From Gnetum montanum (taxonomy: Eukaryota; Streptophyta; Gnetopsida; Gnetales; Gnetaceae), in NCBI GenBank assembly GCA_015680685.1, contig MNCI01030846.1, positions 276,779-340,778 of the forward strand: a DNA stretch of 64,000 bases, given 5' to 3'. The translations under genes and the position numbers were made by a program. Shown here one piece after another: positions 33,021 to 44,660 of the stretch. Below the pieces are notes generated by a model, which was not told the origin of the DNA, searched no databases, and saw nothing but the letters and a program-made list of their open reading frames with translations. The first letter of the stretch is position 1. Every line of letters begins with the position of its first letter.

Positions 33021-35276
33021 ATCGATCCAACCTAAAATTTTTAGCTACTAGAGGATTGTTAGGGATGGCTATAGAGGGGTCCCAAAGGATCTCACAAATA
33101 TCTTTCATGACATTTACAGGCATCCTCCAACATCTATTTATGTTGAATATGCCTGACACTCAACAACTAGTCTAGCAGCTCAGATGGCTTAAGGGGCAAA
33201 GGAATATACTTTGAACAATCCTTACGCTTGAAGTTTAGTGGTTGTTGATGATTCAAGTTGAGTGGTTCCCATGTTACCAAAGCCTAACACTTCATTGGAA
33301 GTAGTTAGGGCCTTAGGCACCTTAGGTGCCTTCTTGTTGTTGCTAGACTTGGCTTTATGAGCCACAACTACCACCATAGTCATCGCGAACTTCCCCTTTT
33401 CCTTATCTTTCTTTACATGTGCATTTTTATAGGCTACATAAGCTAGGTCCTTTCTAGCTTCTGCTACATCTTGTATGCTTTTCATTTGGAAAAAGCTTAA
33501 CTAAGGAAGCAAGGAGCTAAGTAATATAGCTTGGATTTAATAAATTCATTCACAGTACCCTTAAAGATGGCAAGTAGATGGGCTTCTATAATTAGCTCAT
33601 GAATTTCATTTAAAGTAGCACTCCAACATTGTAGGAATTTTTGGAAGGGTTCTAACACTTCTTGTTTGACATTCATAAGTTGGCTCTAAGGTGACTTCTA
33701 GCTTCAAGTTGTACTTGAAATGTGTCACAAACTGACTTAGAAATTCTTCTAAAGTTAATATGGAAGCACGAGGCAATGTGTGATACCAATCTAACACTTT
33801 GCCAATCAATGACATAGTGAAGACCTGAATAATCGCATGTGTCCATGATTGTAATAATAGGGACTTGGATCGGAATGTAACTAGGTGGGCATTTGGATCA
33901 CCCTCTCCATTGTACTTTGTGAATTGGGGAACTTGTACCCTAGGAGGCAATGTAAGTGGAGGGACTGCAGGGCTAATAGGATCATCTTGGTAAAAGTCCA
34001 TTACATGGACTATTTTAGAGCCAATGACTTTAAGCCGTTTGACCTCCTCGGTGAGAGTTTGAATGAGCTAGAAGGCTTGGTATAGGCTTGGGGGTGTTAT
34101 GGAAGGCTACATTAGTTGGGCTACTGGTAGTACCATCGGAGCAGCCATTGTTGGTGGTGTAGCTACCAATCCCATTAGGGGTGCTATCAAAGTAGCTTCC
34201 ATTGGTGGCACCATTGGTGAAGCTACTGATCCCATCGAGGGTGCTATCAAAGTAGTTCTCATTGGAGGCATCATCTAGGTAGCCCATAGTCCTGTGGGTG
34301 GTGCCATCGGAGCGACTACCATTGGTGGCACTATGGGAATGGTTACATGCCCTATTGCCAGATCAACCCATAATCCCGTAGTTGGTTGCATCATGTGTGA
34401 AGCTTGATACATTTGGGGTTGCATATATGATGGCATCTAAGATAATTGGATAGTAGAAAAGGATTTCACTACCCACCACATAGTTGAGGTTGGAGCCGCT
34501 ATTGGCAATAGGATTAGCATAGAAGCGGTCATGGAAATAGGGCTTGTTTGTGGTTGCGATGTAGGCATGGTATGTACATATGGCAGTGTAGCCATCATAG
34601 ACGTCGGCTACAAGAGTTGAATGGACTCAGAAGAAAATAATAAAGGGGAAGGAGGCCAAAGGCCCTACATGCTATTGTGTTGTCGGTATTTGATGACTAC
34701 CTACCACCAAGGAATGTTTAGGATTTGGAAGCATCATACCTATCGCAAAAGAGGCGGAGGACTGTGACTGGTGGAAAAGGAACACAAAAGTGGACTATAA
34801 AGCTATGACATAGAATGGGCCACCACCTTTGGAATGGGAGCCAAACTCCTCTTACCCATCATGGAGGGGCTCATCATAGTGAGACGTTGTGTCTCGCTCT
34901 TTTGACCCACTCATTCGAACATGTTGGTTTAAAATCCATTGGTACGTTACATAAGTGGTATAATTATGTTAGAAGTAGGAAGGAACTCCCTTCCATTATA
35001 ATGAATAATTTCAAAATTACGTGTTTCTTTGAATTTCTAGCAGTCCAACAATAGGCCCTCTTGGATCTTTGCACATAAGAAGTTGTACTGCTCCTCATCA
35101 TATGCATTATGTCCATGTGATTGATGTTGCAATTGAAGAGACTGTTGTTGTGGTTGTGCTAGGCTAAGTGGTCTCTCAAGATCTACTGCATGTTTCAAGG
35201 GAAGATCTATCTCCAATTTCAAGGTGGCAACTAATGTGCTAGGTGGATTCATTTTTACTAAGGACATGAGAAACAA
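33021..35276 (-). pseudogene. T3 gag
   Basis: It starts at or near 35276 (Met), with PPSTLVATLKLEIDLPL, a Gln/Leu-rich stretch (35160-35090) and EEQYNFLCAKIQEGL (about 35080-35045). A Met/Pro-rich repetitive middle runs 34400-34030. The capsid core (34001-33606) has MDFYQDDPISPAVPPLTLP, FTKYNGEGDPNAHLVTF, LTLEEFLSQFVTHF and FKYNLKLE. A Lys/Ala-rich segment with DLAYVAYKNAHVKKDKEKG occupies 33485-33222. It has few stops compared with T2. Confidence 0.85.
34110..34390 (-). repeat. 60-bp tandem repeats inside T3 gag
   Basis: About four units of 60 bp (20 codons) of the type 'ATCCCATyrgGGGTGCTATC' plus 40 bases encode a Met/Pro/Ala-rich repeat (APMGSVASPMVPPMEATLIA type). Because the period is a multiple of three the frame is kept. 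T2 and T4 lack a clear equivalent. Confidence 0.7.
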
Positions 35277-35280
35277 AGAA

Positions 35281-36020
35281 ACTAGTCAGAAATAGTGAAA
35301 TACAATAATAATGTAGAAAAAATAGTAGTTTACACTGCTATTCTTGCTATGTTAGATGGGCCTATCATGATAATGAGATTGTTATGCTACAAATACTATA
35401 CTACACAGAACACAAAGAGCTTAATGTAGTACATAGTTTTGGGCTTTGTGTTCTACAGGGTCCTAGTGGAACCATCAACTAGGACCAATCCACACCAACT
35501 GAAACGTAAACAACTCCTACGCTTGCCTATGAACCAACTACTATCATAGTAGGTCCACAGGGGCATTACATTTACACTAGCTTATTGCTAGTGGAAGAGG
35601 TATAGAAAGCATGTAGAATTATGACTCAATTCCCTCTTCCCTTCAACAACATTTATAAATCATGGGTAAAGGTATGCACTTGGGTGTGTCATCTTTTCTA
35701 CAACTATGCTCTAAACCAATAGCAATAGTAGAGGTAACAACAACACTATGCTCTCAACATTGCAGTAAAAGGTAGAAATGATGAATTACTATGGTAAAAT
35801 CACATTTATATACTCTCTTAGGATCATTAATGATCCACCAACCTAGGATTACACTTGCCACTAAGTACCCTGCTGCCAAGCATGGAAAGGATAGCTAGGT
35901 GAGAGCATAGTTAGCATCTTAAGTCTAAAACAATGATTTTTCATTTCCCTACAAATGTACAAGTTAACTCCACTCTCAAGCATGACTACCCCTCCCTAGA
36001 ATGACATGTTTGGCATATCT
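35281..36020. other. Unassigned stretch at the T3-T2 boundary
   Basis: It should hold the T3 leader and 5' LTR, then the 5' part of the T2 antisense gene, but neither is recognisable. Small motifs ('gggtcctagtggaacc', 'ctagcttattgctagtggaag') recall the short repeats and the primer-site motif only weakly. A deletion across the T3 right end would explain it. Confidence 0.4.
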
Positions 36021-36024
36021 ACAA

Positions 36025-36095
36025 TCTACTAAGACCTAAAACTAGCATGCATATAGCCTACTAGGGCCTAAGACTAACACAAACATGTTTATCTC
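36025..36095 (+). repeat. T2 short-repeat block upstream of RT
   Basis: Two units of 'ctaAGACCTAAaACTAGCat' type. The position just before RT equals T3 25730-25860. Confidence 0.55.
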
Positions 36096-36329
36096 CAATA
36101 GTAACTTACATGCATGCTTAAGCAAATTTTATTGGATTTCGTTTCTCATTCGTGCATATTAACTTTTTCAAATAGGTGCCACTTGAGGTTTATCCGGTTA
36201 ATTTTGCAAGAACATGACATGATTATGCAGGAGCAAATCTTCTCACCTTTGGTTCTCATAGGTGTTATGGTGATATTAAACGATGCATTGACCCTCATTA
36301 CCTAGACCTCAAGCCTACATCCTACAATG

Positions 36330-37440
36330 AATACATGGCATTTTTAGAAGCACCACTAGAATAGCATGACCATCTAGTTAAGAACCTTGACCTAGAGGCA
36401 GGTGACATCATAGATGATCCCCTTATCGAGATCCCTATGGAAATGCACAACGACAAGGTGGGAATGCTCAAACTAAGCTTTCTGCTAGAACCCCAGCATG
36501 CTCATGACATCACTAAAGTACTTAACGATAACATCAAAGCATTTTCATGGTAATACGAGGACATGTCAAGCCTAGATCCCTTACTAGTCCAGCATAACAT
36601 CATCCTTGATCCCTACATCAAACTAGTTAAGTAGAAAGTACACAAGGTTAGACCTGAGGTGGCATTCACAGTCCATTATGAGATCAACAAGCTTTACAGA
36701 GCTAGTTTCATTTAGGCTATTGATTATGTAGATTGGGTCTCTAACATCATGGTTGTGCCCAAGAAAAATGGAAGTATATGCATTTGCATAAACTTATAGG
36801 ACCTAAAAAAGGTAACCATCAAAGATGCCTAGTATCAGTCAACTAATCAATACAATGGCTGGACACACCTTGTTGTCCTTCATGGATAGGTTTTTGGGCT
36901 ATAACCAAATTAGGATAAGCCTTGATCATTAGCTTAGTACAACCTTCATGACCCCCTGGGGTACATTTTGCCACACAATGATGCCTTTTGGAGTAAAGAA
37001 CATAAGAGCAACATAGCAATGTGCACTAACGTACATCTTTAGTGACTACATGTTGATTTTTCTTAATGACTTCATAGATGATATTGTAGTTAAGTCCAAA
37101 GTGGCCCACAACCATGAAAATGACTTAGACTTAGTGCTTAAGCATTACCTAAAACATGAGCTTAGGTTAAACCCCAAGAAGTGTATTTTTGACATTAGAA
37201 CAAGTAGGATGCTCAACTTTGTGGTATCTAAAGTAGGTATATGTGTAGATTCTAATAAGGTTAAGGCCATAACCAACTTAGCACTATTGGCTAACCTTAA
37301 GGAGCTACGAGGGTTGCAATGTAGAATACAATTCATATGCAAGTTTATCACCCTGTTAACTAACAAGCTACAACCAATGCAACATTTTCTTTCAAGTGGA
37401 TAGCTCAATGCTAACAAGCATTCAACAACATTAAGCAAGA
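36330..37440 (+). pseudogene. T2 reverse transcriptase
   Basis: Leader DPLIEIPMEMHND (36420-36455), YEDMSSLDPLLVQHNIILDP (36555-36615), VVPKKNGSICICIN (36750-36795), then a region with a frame change. The catalytic box FIDDIVVKSK lies at 37071-37100 with both Asp present. LNPKKCIFDIR and LRGLQCRIQFI follow in the open stretch 37050-37403. The first catalytic Asp region (near 36880) is frameshifted. It follows the antisense gene and short repeats rather than protease. Confidence 0.85.
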
Positions 37441-37840
37441 TCTAGCAAAACTACCTATAGTTCACCCTCCACAAGAAGATAAGCCTTTTTACATCTACCT
37501 TATTACTTCTAACACATTCATCACTTCTCTACTTTGCTAAAAATGAGATGATGGTGTAGAGGTCCCAATCTACTACCTAAGCCATGCATTAGTAGCCCAT
37601 GAAATGAGATACAATGACATGTAGAAGTATTTCCTTGCCCTAGTCTTCTCACTAAAGAAGCGAAGTCATTACCACTTCCTTAGCCAAGTTAACATCATTT
37701 GCAAGAACAATGTACTTTGAGCTATAACAACAAATATCTATGAAAGTAGTCGCATTGCATGGTGGAAAGCAATAACAGTAGAGTTTGACTTGCATTATGT
37801 TTTGCAAGCCTTAAGAAAAGGTTAGGTAATAGCCACACAA
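37441..37840 (+). pseudogene. T2 RNase H
   Basis: PPQEDKPFYIYLI, VPIYYLSHALVAHEM, FSLKKRSHYHFLSQVNIICKNN and ITTNIYESSRIAWWKAI read through with scattered stops. The order and spacing match T3. Confidence 0.75.
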
Positions 37841-37844
37841 CTCA

Positions 37845-38335
37845 TGACTTTACCAGTAGATGATCAAGTTATCATAGACCCTGAGTTCCTAAACGAGCAT
37901 GTTAGTAATATTAGCCAAGTGTCTGATAATTATGAGGCACTCCTACATTTTGACAAAGCTTCAACGTCTCAAGGGGGTAGTGCTACTACTATTATCATGT
38001 TTTCCTCTAGGGAGATCTAGCCCTTTACATATTGTTTTACATTTCATTGTACCAACAACATGGCAGAGTACAAATGTCTTCTCCAAGGAATCCTTGTAGT
38101 ACATGACCTAGGGATCTAATGCATAGTGATTCGAGATTATTCATAACTAGTGGTTAATAAGGTAATAGAGGTTTGTGCCTACAAAGCACAACATTTATAG
38201 CCATACTGTGACTTGACAAAACACTTGCTCTGACACTTTGCAGTTACTGATGTCCAACATGTTACCTAAAATGAAAATGCCATTGCCGACGCACTTGCAA
38301 CATTAGTCATTAGCATAGCACCTAGCATGTTCAAT
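37845..38335 (+). pseudogene. T2 archaeal-type RNase H
   Basis: LNEHVSNISQ, LLHFDKASTSQGGSA (Asp kept), FHCTNNMAEYK (Glu kept), VIRDYS (the GDS position changed) and NENAIADALATL near 38270-38305 (Asp kept). The last block shows the domain end that is unreadable in T1. Confidence 0.8.
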
Positions 38336-38399
38336 GCATTGCCCACCTCAGTGGTGGATTACACTGCACCTATCACACAAACCATCAAAGATGCATCCA

Positions 38400-39690
38400 T
38401 AGCTACAATTAGCACCACCCATGCAAAAGTGTGGTATGATGACATCAAGGTGTACCTTCTACAAGGTGAGCCTCTGTAACACTTAACTACTATCCAAAAG
38501 AACGTAGTGCATAAATATTTGTGATAGTACATCATCATAGGTGATAACACATTATGTCATAGATCCTATGATGACATACCACTAACCTATATAAGCAAAA
38601 ATGAAGCAAAAACAACTGTTTAGCAAGTTCATAAAGGACTATGGCGAGGTCACATACCACCTAGGGTAATGGCAACAAAAATCAGATGGCTAGGCTACTA
38701 TTGGCCTTACATTGAAAGCAACTACATCTAGAAAGTTAAAACATACAACACTTGTTAGCAACATAGTAACTTAATGCATGTGCCACCAACTAAATTGCAT
38801 ACAATACAAATCACATAGTCGTTCCAACATTGGGACCTAGACATCACCAAACCTGTAATTCTTAAGTCCTCCATAGGGCATAGCTTCATAATAACCATAA
38901 TGAAATACTTTACTAAGTTGGTCGAAGCTATTCCCCTTAGGAAGATGACATCGTAGCAAGTTTGCAAGTTGATGTTGGATAACATAGTGACCCGTTTCAA
39001 CTTAGCGATGATCATAGTGATGGAAAATGAACCGCAATTTAGCAACACTAAAGCGAAAACCTTTTGTAATCACTTTGGCATCAAGCACTCATTTTCATCA
39101 CCATACTACCCTTAGGAAAATGGCCACATGAAGGCCACCAACAAGGTCATTGTCAACCTCCTCAAGAAGATGCTAAGCAAGAGCAAATGATGATGGAATG
39201 AGCAATGAGTCTACACACTTTGAGCCTACCACACGATGCATCGAATAACAATATGTATGATGCCTTATAGACTTGTCTACAAATCTAAAGTAGTTTTGCT
39301 ACTTGAATTATAGGTTCCATCACTCTAGGTAATACTCTCAGACTTCATCGACAAAGGTCAGAATAATGAGTTGAGAATTGTATACCTTGACTCAATATAG
39401 GAGGAGCACATGCATACACTCGATTGCATTGAATGGTATTAGAAAAGGCAATGGAAAAAGCATCATCACAACTAGCATCAGCACCTAATCAGAAAAGGGG
39501 ACCTAGTCCTCAAGGTTGCTCACGAAACCTTGGATAAATTCTTAGCCAACTTGGAAGGGCCTTTCCTAGTCACTAAGAACTATGACAATAGAGCATTCAA
39601 GCTTGTTGATCAAGATGGAAACATGCTTGCCAATCCAGTAAACCATTCGTACTTTAAGTCATACTACATCTGACATGCAGCACCACACAT
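38400..39690 (+). pseudogene. T2 integrase
   Basis: The VHKGLWRGH / WLGYYWPYIE zinc region near 38620-38730 has one zinc Cys lost. The core: HWDLDITKP near 38830; MIIVMENEPQF near 39010, where the catalytic Asp is Glu; YYP-ENGHMKATNKVI near 39105, where the catalytic Glu is Lys. The C-terminal part has LIRKGDLVLKVAHE, ANLEGPFLV and FKLVDQDGN (39490-39630). The final Gly-Pro-Phe type tail is shared with T1. Confidence 0.85.
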
Positions 39691-39699
39691 GAATTAAGG

Positions 39700-39990
39700 T
39701 AAGCATTTATCCACTTTGACATTAAACTATCATGAATGTCTGCTATGACATTAAATTAGCATAGCTCATACTTGGCTCATGATGTTAAACTAGCATAATG
39801 TGTCTACTATGAACTTAAACTAGCATCGGCATCGACTATGATGTTAAACTAGCATAGAGTAATCCACTAGGACTATAAGCTAGCATAGCACATTCTACCA
39901 GGACCTTAAATTGGGTCCAATGATCTACTAGGGCCTTAAACTAGTAAATCCATGATCTATGGAGACCTTAAACTAGGTTTGTAATTAGTC
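39700..39990 (+). repeat. T2 short-repeat block downstream of integrase
   Basis: About eight units of 'CTATGATgTTAAACTAGCAT' type, 30-40 bp apart, same family and orientation as the blocks near protease and RT. Confidence 0.75.
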
Positions 39991-41052
39991 ATTAATAACT
40001 CTTTCCATCCTTCTACAAGTAAGCAAGTGAGCATACTATAACCCTCCTTCTACATCACACAAGTAAGCACACGACAATTCTAGAAGAAAGGACTTGTAAT
40101 CTACATAACTTGTGTTACTAATATGGCCTTTTGCATTTCATAATCTATAGTCTATTTGTATTTATGTATCCTATGGTTTTCTTATCTTCTTGAAGTTGTG
40201 TTTGTAGGATGAAGTCCTAAGCAATTATGCAAAGATGCATCTCATCGTAGCAACAAGTCACCATATCACTCTGATGTGCATGATTGGACTAGCTAAACCT
40301 CTCAAGAGTGTGTATCCCTATTATCCCATTATATCCTACTCACATCTACTCCTATATCCTAATACCCTTTCATTCCTCACATAGCAAAGATTACAAAACT
40401 TTTTAATAATCACATGCTATGACCACATGTCACCCTCTTCAAGTCAAGCTTTAGAGCCCAAGGAAAATGTAACATAAGTCATCCCTTGGGAAGCCTCTAT
40501 CGGTGAGTCAAAGTTCAAGTGGATGTAATTTAAGTCATCCTAGGGAGGAAACATCCATCTTATAGGCACGATGCAATTTTGCTAATGACAAAGCAAAGCC
40601 CATCTAATGACATGCTACTCACTTGATGGAAAGCACTTCATAGTAAGCATTGAGTAACGTGTAGAGTCAAAAAAAGGTTCACCCTACAAAAAAAGAGTGA
40701 AGGCAGGGGGAACAAAGGAGAAAAGCATGTTGCTAAGCAATCCAACAACAAAGTAGTTTTGTAGCTAGCGTAGCCTTGAACCTACACCTTGACTCTCTCA
40801 TAAGCACTCTAATGAGAGGCCAATGTTTTCAAGGGTAAGCTACTTTGGTGTCATAGTCACCATTAACCATGATGTCTTTGCATCATAACATCTTGTTTGC
40901 ACCTCATCTTCCCTTTTATTCCTAACACATCACCTACATCTTTTACTCCCACTTCTCACCTACCATCTAACATACCACTATCCATGGCACCCTTGAGAAT
41001 GGTGCAACAACATCTAATCACACACTAAAGAGTGAGGTTAATGCCAAGTTTG
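39991..41052 (+). other. T2 3' non-coding region
   Basis: No coding block. Shares blocks with T1 4.28-5.12 kb. An A-rich phrase near 40670-40700. Confidence 0.5.
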
Positions 41053-41136
41053 TTGTGGTGTTTTGCTATTCTTTGTCAACGTCTCTTGGGCCACTCCTCT
41101 AGATGTCAATAAGGAGGGGCCAATGAAACACCACCA
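41053..41136 (+). promoter_or_regulatory. T2 polypurine tract in inverted repeat at the 3' LTR junction
   Basis: Left arm GTGGTGTTTT...CTTTGTCAACGTCT; right arm AGATGTCAATAAGG...AAACACCACC. The purine tract AATAAGGAGGGGCCAA ends at 41123, adjoining the LTR TG at 41124. Confidence 0.8.
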
Positions 41137-42495
41137 AATTTGGACTATGGTGTTCTAGCTACAAATTTTGATAAAGTATGAAAACTATGCTTAACCCTTA
41201 TATAGAGTGTAGAGAGTGTAGTTAGAAGGCTGGTTTTGCACGTTTTTTCAAGTCCTGGGACTATGCTTGCCCACAACCCATAGCATAGTCACCTTTTAGA
41301 AGAGTTTAGTTATCAAGGAAAACCTTTAGCAGCCTCCACAGCATAGCAACAATGCTCAACATAGCTCCAAAACATAGTCAACTTACCTTTGGCAAGCGTA
41401 GTCAACAAAGTACTTTTTTGTATCCCCTTTTGTGCCAAAATTATAACTATGCTCAACCCCACGTGAGAGCATGGAGAGCGTAGTCCCACAAAGTGTAGTC
41501 TCTAAGTTTCATTTTTTAGGTACCTCACAATCCTCCCAGTGCACGCTCATGTAATTGGTAGCATAGTCATAGTGTTGCAAATTCTGGTAGAGCATAACAA
41601 AGTGCAACACCATCGACACCATCAACCCCATTTGCACACCACATGAATAGTAACTATGCTAAGCATAGTCCCAACCATCCCATCCACCACATGGAAACCA
41701 TCTTGCATTCCCTATTAACTTTAAACCTATAGATACCTGCATCTTTGACATTTGTGAAAGAAGAGTAAGAAAAAGGAAACAAGGGGGAGAAAAAAATTCA
41801 ACAAGTAGTTGGTAAATTTGGCAAATAAGGGTAGATTGGTGAACCAATGAATAGGAGAAGTTGTAGACATCCATAGCCCAACAAAACAGTACATCTAGTA
41901 GTACACCATGGTAGTTAACCTAGTATATGCATATGTCTTAACAAAACACCATTCTTCATAGCTAGATAGCCCAAGGACTGTCACTATGCTATCAACCTAC
42001 ACCTATTGTACACCACATACCTTCTAATCCTCTTTTTAGTGTTAACTATGCTCAACCCCATTTGGGATGGTACTCCACTTTATTTTTTCTATTCCTTTGC
42101 ATTCTTTGCTCTTCATTTACATTTTTTGCCATTTTCCTACGTAAACATGCTTGAAACTATAATCAAGTTATGGTCCTCGTGCATTAACATTATCCGCCTC
42201 ATTGAAATCCTTGAGTATGCTTATTTCCATGGGTGCTTATAAATACACTTGACACCATTGACACCACAAACACTATAAACACTAGAAACATCACCTACAC
42301 CCTTAGCACCATCTTGCATTAGCATCATAGCTAACCATGTTACACCCCTGTTACATTTGGTAAGTCCCTGTTTGATTGGATAGACCATTCAGGGTGCCTT
42401 GTCTCCACCTCCAGTAGGCCCTTGTGTGGATTCAAGGTTAAGTTGTGCACCCATAGATCTCGGTGTTCCATTTGTTGATGTTTTTGATCGTTACA
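41124..42495 (+). repeat. T2 3' LTR
   Basis: Begins TGAAACACCACC after the polypurine tract, ends GATCGTTACA. The TATA region reads TATAGATA (41729-41736). The U5 block 'gaccattcagggtgcc' is shared with S1. It differs from the 5' copy at a substantial share of sites plus small indels, mostly transitions. Confidence 0.85.
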
Positions 42496-42500
42496 GTGCG

Positions 42501-43400
42501 GGATGCCACCACCAAGGTAGTAGTATCCTTACGAGCAACCAGATCCATATTGGTACTATGTTTAGTAGCTAATTTCTCCACATGACTCTTTCAGTCATGC
42601 ATATTTTCAACACCACTACTACCCTCCTAAATACTATAGAACTCAATCTCCAAGAGGGAAATCCAATTCTTCTACACATGTACCTCTTCCATTAACTCAA
42701 TTACCATTAGCTTCATCCATGTATGGCACAATTCCTACCCAACCAAAACAAAAAAATGCCACAAGGGCTATTAACTTACAACCAGCTCCCTAGCCAAGTG
42801 GTTTGGAAAATAAACCCTAAAAAAGACCTTTCTACTAAACCAATAGTCCTTCTAAGCCCTTACCAACACCTACAGTTGATGATCCTACTTCTCCCTCATC
42901 CTCTACTGCATCATTTAGGAACCCTTCAAATCAAATGCCTCTCAAGGTCCACATGGTAATGTTGACCCATGTTTTCATGGATTCGATTAAGGCTAGCCAC
43001 CTTCCCAAGGAAGGATCTAATTATAAGAGTCCCTTAATTTACTTACAAATTGCTAGAAATAATCCTTGCAAGGATCTTCTAAACATAGGTTTTGTTGAGA
43101 ATTTAATCTTCCATGAAATGTAAAAAGCTTGGAACATGCCTTCTCTCAAGAAGAGAAACATCTGTCTTGAGTTGGCAAACCAATCCATCATCATTTCCTT
43201 GGAATTAATCAAGGACATTATGATAACTATCTCTGGGTGGTCCTATCTAACTAACTTCTTAGTGATTTGTATAGATAACTGCAAGGGGAACTTTCCAATG
43301 ATCATGAAAAGGACTTAGTTGAGCATAATAGATGCACGAATAGGAATCACAAACCTTTCCCTGGAAATCTTCAAGAAAATTATTTTAAAAAGATAAAGAG
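42501..43400 (+). pseudogene. A1 gag tail and protease
   Basis: It resumes with Pro/Tyr/Gln-rich gag (PYEQPDPYWYY near 42530). An open stretch holds VMLTHVFMDSIKASHLPKE (42955-43015) and LIYLQIARNNPCKDLLNIG (43040-43095). Protease then follows with CLELANQSII, ELIKDIMITI, NFLVICID and ARIGITNLSLEI (43155-43375). These match the strand order LQLADRS / GIIEDV / DFVVLD / GELTL known for Athila-type proteases. The Asp-Leu-Gly-Ala active site cannot be seen, so it is lost or frameshifted. Confidence 0.65.
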
Positions 43401-44000
43401 AAATCAAGTTGCATGTATTATGTACAATGAGACAGGGTGGAATAGTGTGTAGAAATTATGGACTCTAAAAATCACATCAATCATAACATGTAGATAGCAT
43501 GTCAATATGACAGAAATTCAAAGGTTCTTGTACACAACAACCACAAAATGGGAGAGCATCTAGTGGCTGATAGCTGATTCTGATAGTAGCTCAACTCTCT
43601 TCATGGAACAAACTAAGAGCCTTACAAGTTTCTACATTAAGGGCATGGATGAGATGGAGCAATTTCATTACCAAATGTCTAATGAACTTGATGATACCAA
43701 TTCATGAGAATTGGAGATCCCAAAAAGTTTTAAACAAGAGCTCCTCAAGTTAAAAACTCTACTAGTCAAAATAAAGTATGTTTTTCTAAAAAATGACAAG
43801 TTAGTTATCATAATTGCCAACCTTGCTCCTATGTAAAAAAAAGGTTGTTAGAGGTTCTCAACAAATGGCCAATAGCCTTTGCGTAGTCATATAATGAGCT
43901 AACTAGAATTGATCCAAGGATATGCTAGCATCACATCTACACAAATGCATCTGTCAAGCCAAAGAGGTAGTCGTAGTGATTTTTGTACCCCAAACTGATG
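43401..44000 (+). pseudogene. A1 region between protease and RT
   Basis: A heavily broken coding stretch with ELEIPKSFKQELLKLK-like sequence near 43720-43760 and LVIIIANLAPM near 43800-43835, the connecting segment normally found ahead of RT. No separate gene is implied. Confidence 0.45.
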
Positions 44001-44660
44001 TAGATCATCAAATAGAAGATTGAACAACTCCTCAAGCTAAGGTTCCATTGTGGATAGCGAGTGGATTAGTCCACTTGTGATAGTGCCAAAGAAAGTTGGT
44101 AAATGAAGGATCTACATCGATTTGAGATTGTTGAACATGGTAGCATACAAAGATCACTTTCCATTTTCATTTGTTGATTAAGTATTGGACATCATTTCTA
44201 AGAATTAATATTATATCCTTTTGAATGGTTAGAATGGATATAACCAAATTCAAATAGTGCTAAAATATTAGGCCAAAATAACAGTCACAAGTCCTTGGGG
44301 AACTTTTGTGTATAGAAAAATCTCATTTGGCCTATGCAATGCCCCTACCACATTCCAACTTCTTATTTTGAGTATCTTCCAATAGTAGATTAGTAGCAAG
44401 ATGGAAATATTCATGGATGACTTCTCCATCTATGGGGCTACATTTGAGTAAGCCCTGGACCATTTTGAACAAGTACTAAAAAGGTGTGTGGAAATAAACC
44501 TTAGGCTTACTTCATAGAAAAGCCACTTGATGATCAAGGAAGGCATTGTTCTAGGGCATATAATTTCAAATAAAAGGATTAAGGTGGATCCTAAAAAAGA
44601 AATATTATCTAAGGAATTACTAGACACCTAGAAATAGTTAAAGATGTGAGGTCATTCCTT
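44001..44660 (+). pseudogene. A1 reverse transcriptase
   Basis: VPKKVGK (44085), KDHFPF (44152), YNQIQI (44238), SPWGTFVYRKISFGLCNAPTTF (44292-44355), then EIFMDDFSIYG at 44404-44436 with both catalytic Asp intact. LKRCVEINLRL and EGIVLGHIIS follow (44478-44570). The FMDDFS box and FGLCNAP motif are typical of Athila and related elements and differ from the FIDD/YVDD boxes of T2 and T3. Stops at Trp and Gln positions. Confidence 0.85.

Larger units (their letters stand above)
18717..35280 (-). mobile_element. T3: Tat-lineage element without recognisable 5' LTR
   Basis: On the minus strand, from right: gag (35276 to 32680), protease (32260 to 31400), short repeats, antisense gene on the plus strand (27.4-30.8 kb), short repeats, RT (25545), RNase H, archaeal-type RNase H, integrase (to about 22170), short repeats, polypurine hairpin, 3' LTR (20782 to 18717). 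It lies in the T2 antisense gene. The left target copy would be CTACT (18712-18716). No LTR or primer motif is seen right of gag, so the 5' end is deleted or too decayed. Confidence 0.8.
9167..42500 (+). mobile_element. T2: Tat-lineage Ty3/gypsy element with target duplication
   Basis: T2 spans LTR 9172-10550 to LTR 41124-42495. The target copies are GTGGG (9167-9171) and GTGCG (42496-42500), one mismatch. Order: 5' LTR, primer-site motif, gag, linker, protease (split by S1), short repeats, antisense gene (split by T3), short repeats, RT, RNase H, archaeal-type RNase H, integrase, short repeats, polypurine hairpin, 3' LTR. The two LTRs differ at many positions, so insertion was ancient. Without S1 and T3 it would be roughly 15 kb. 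Confidence 0.8.

Noticed and set aside
36026-36030. CTACT as the right target copy of T3
   Set aside because: It matches the left CTACT but no LTR edge adjoins it, and a 5-base match is expected by chance.
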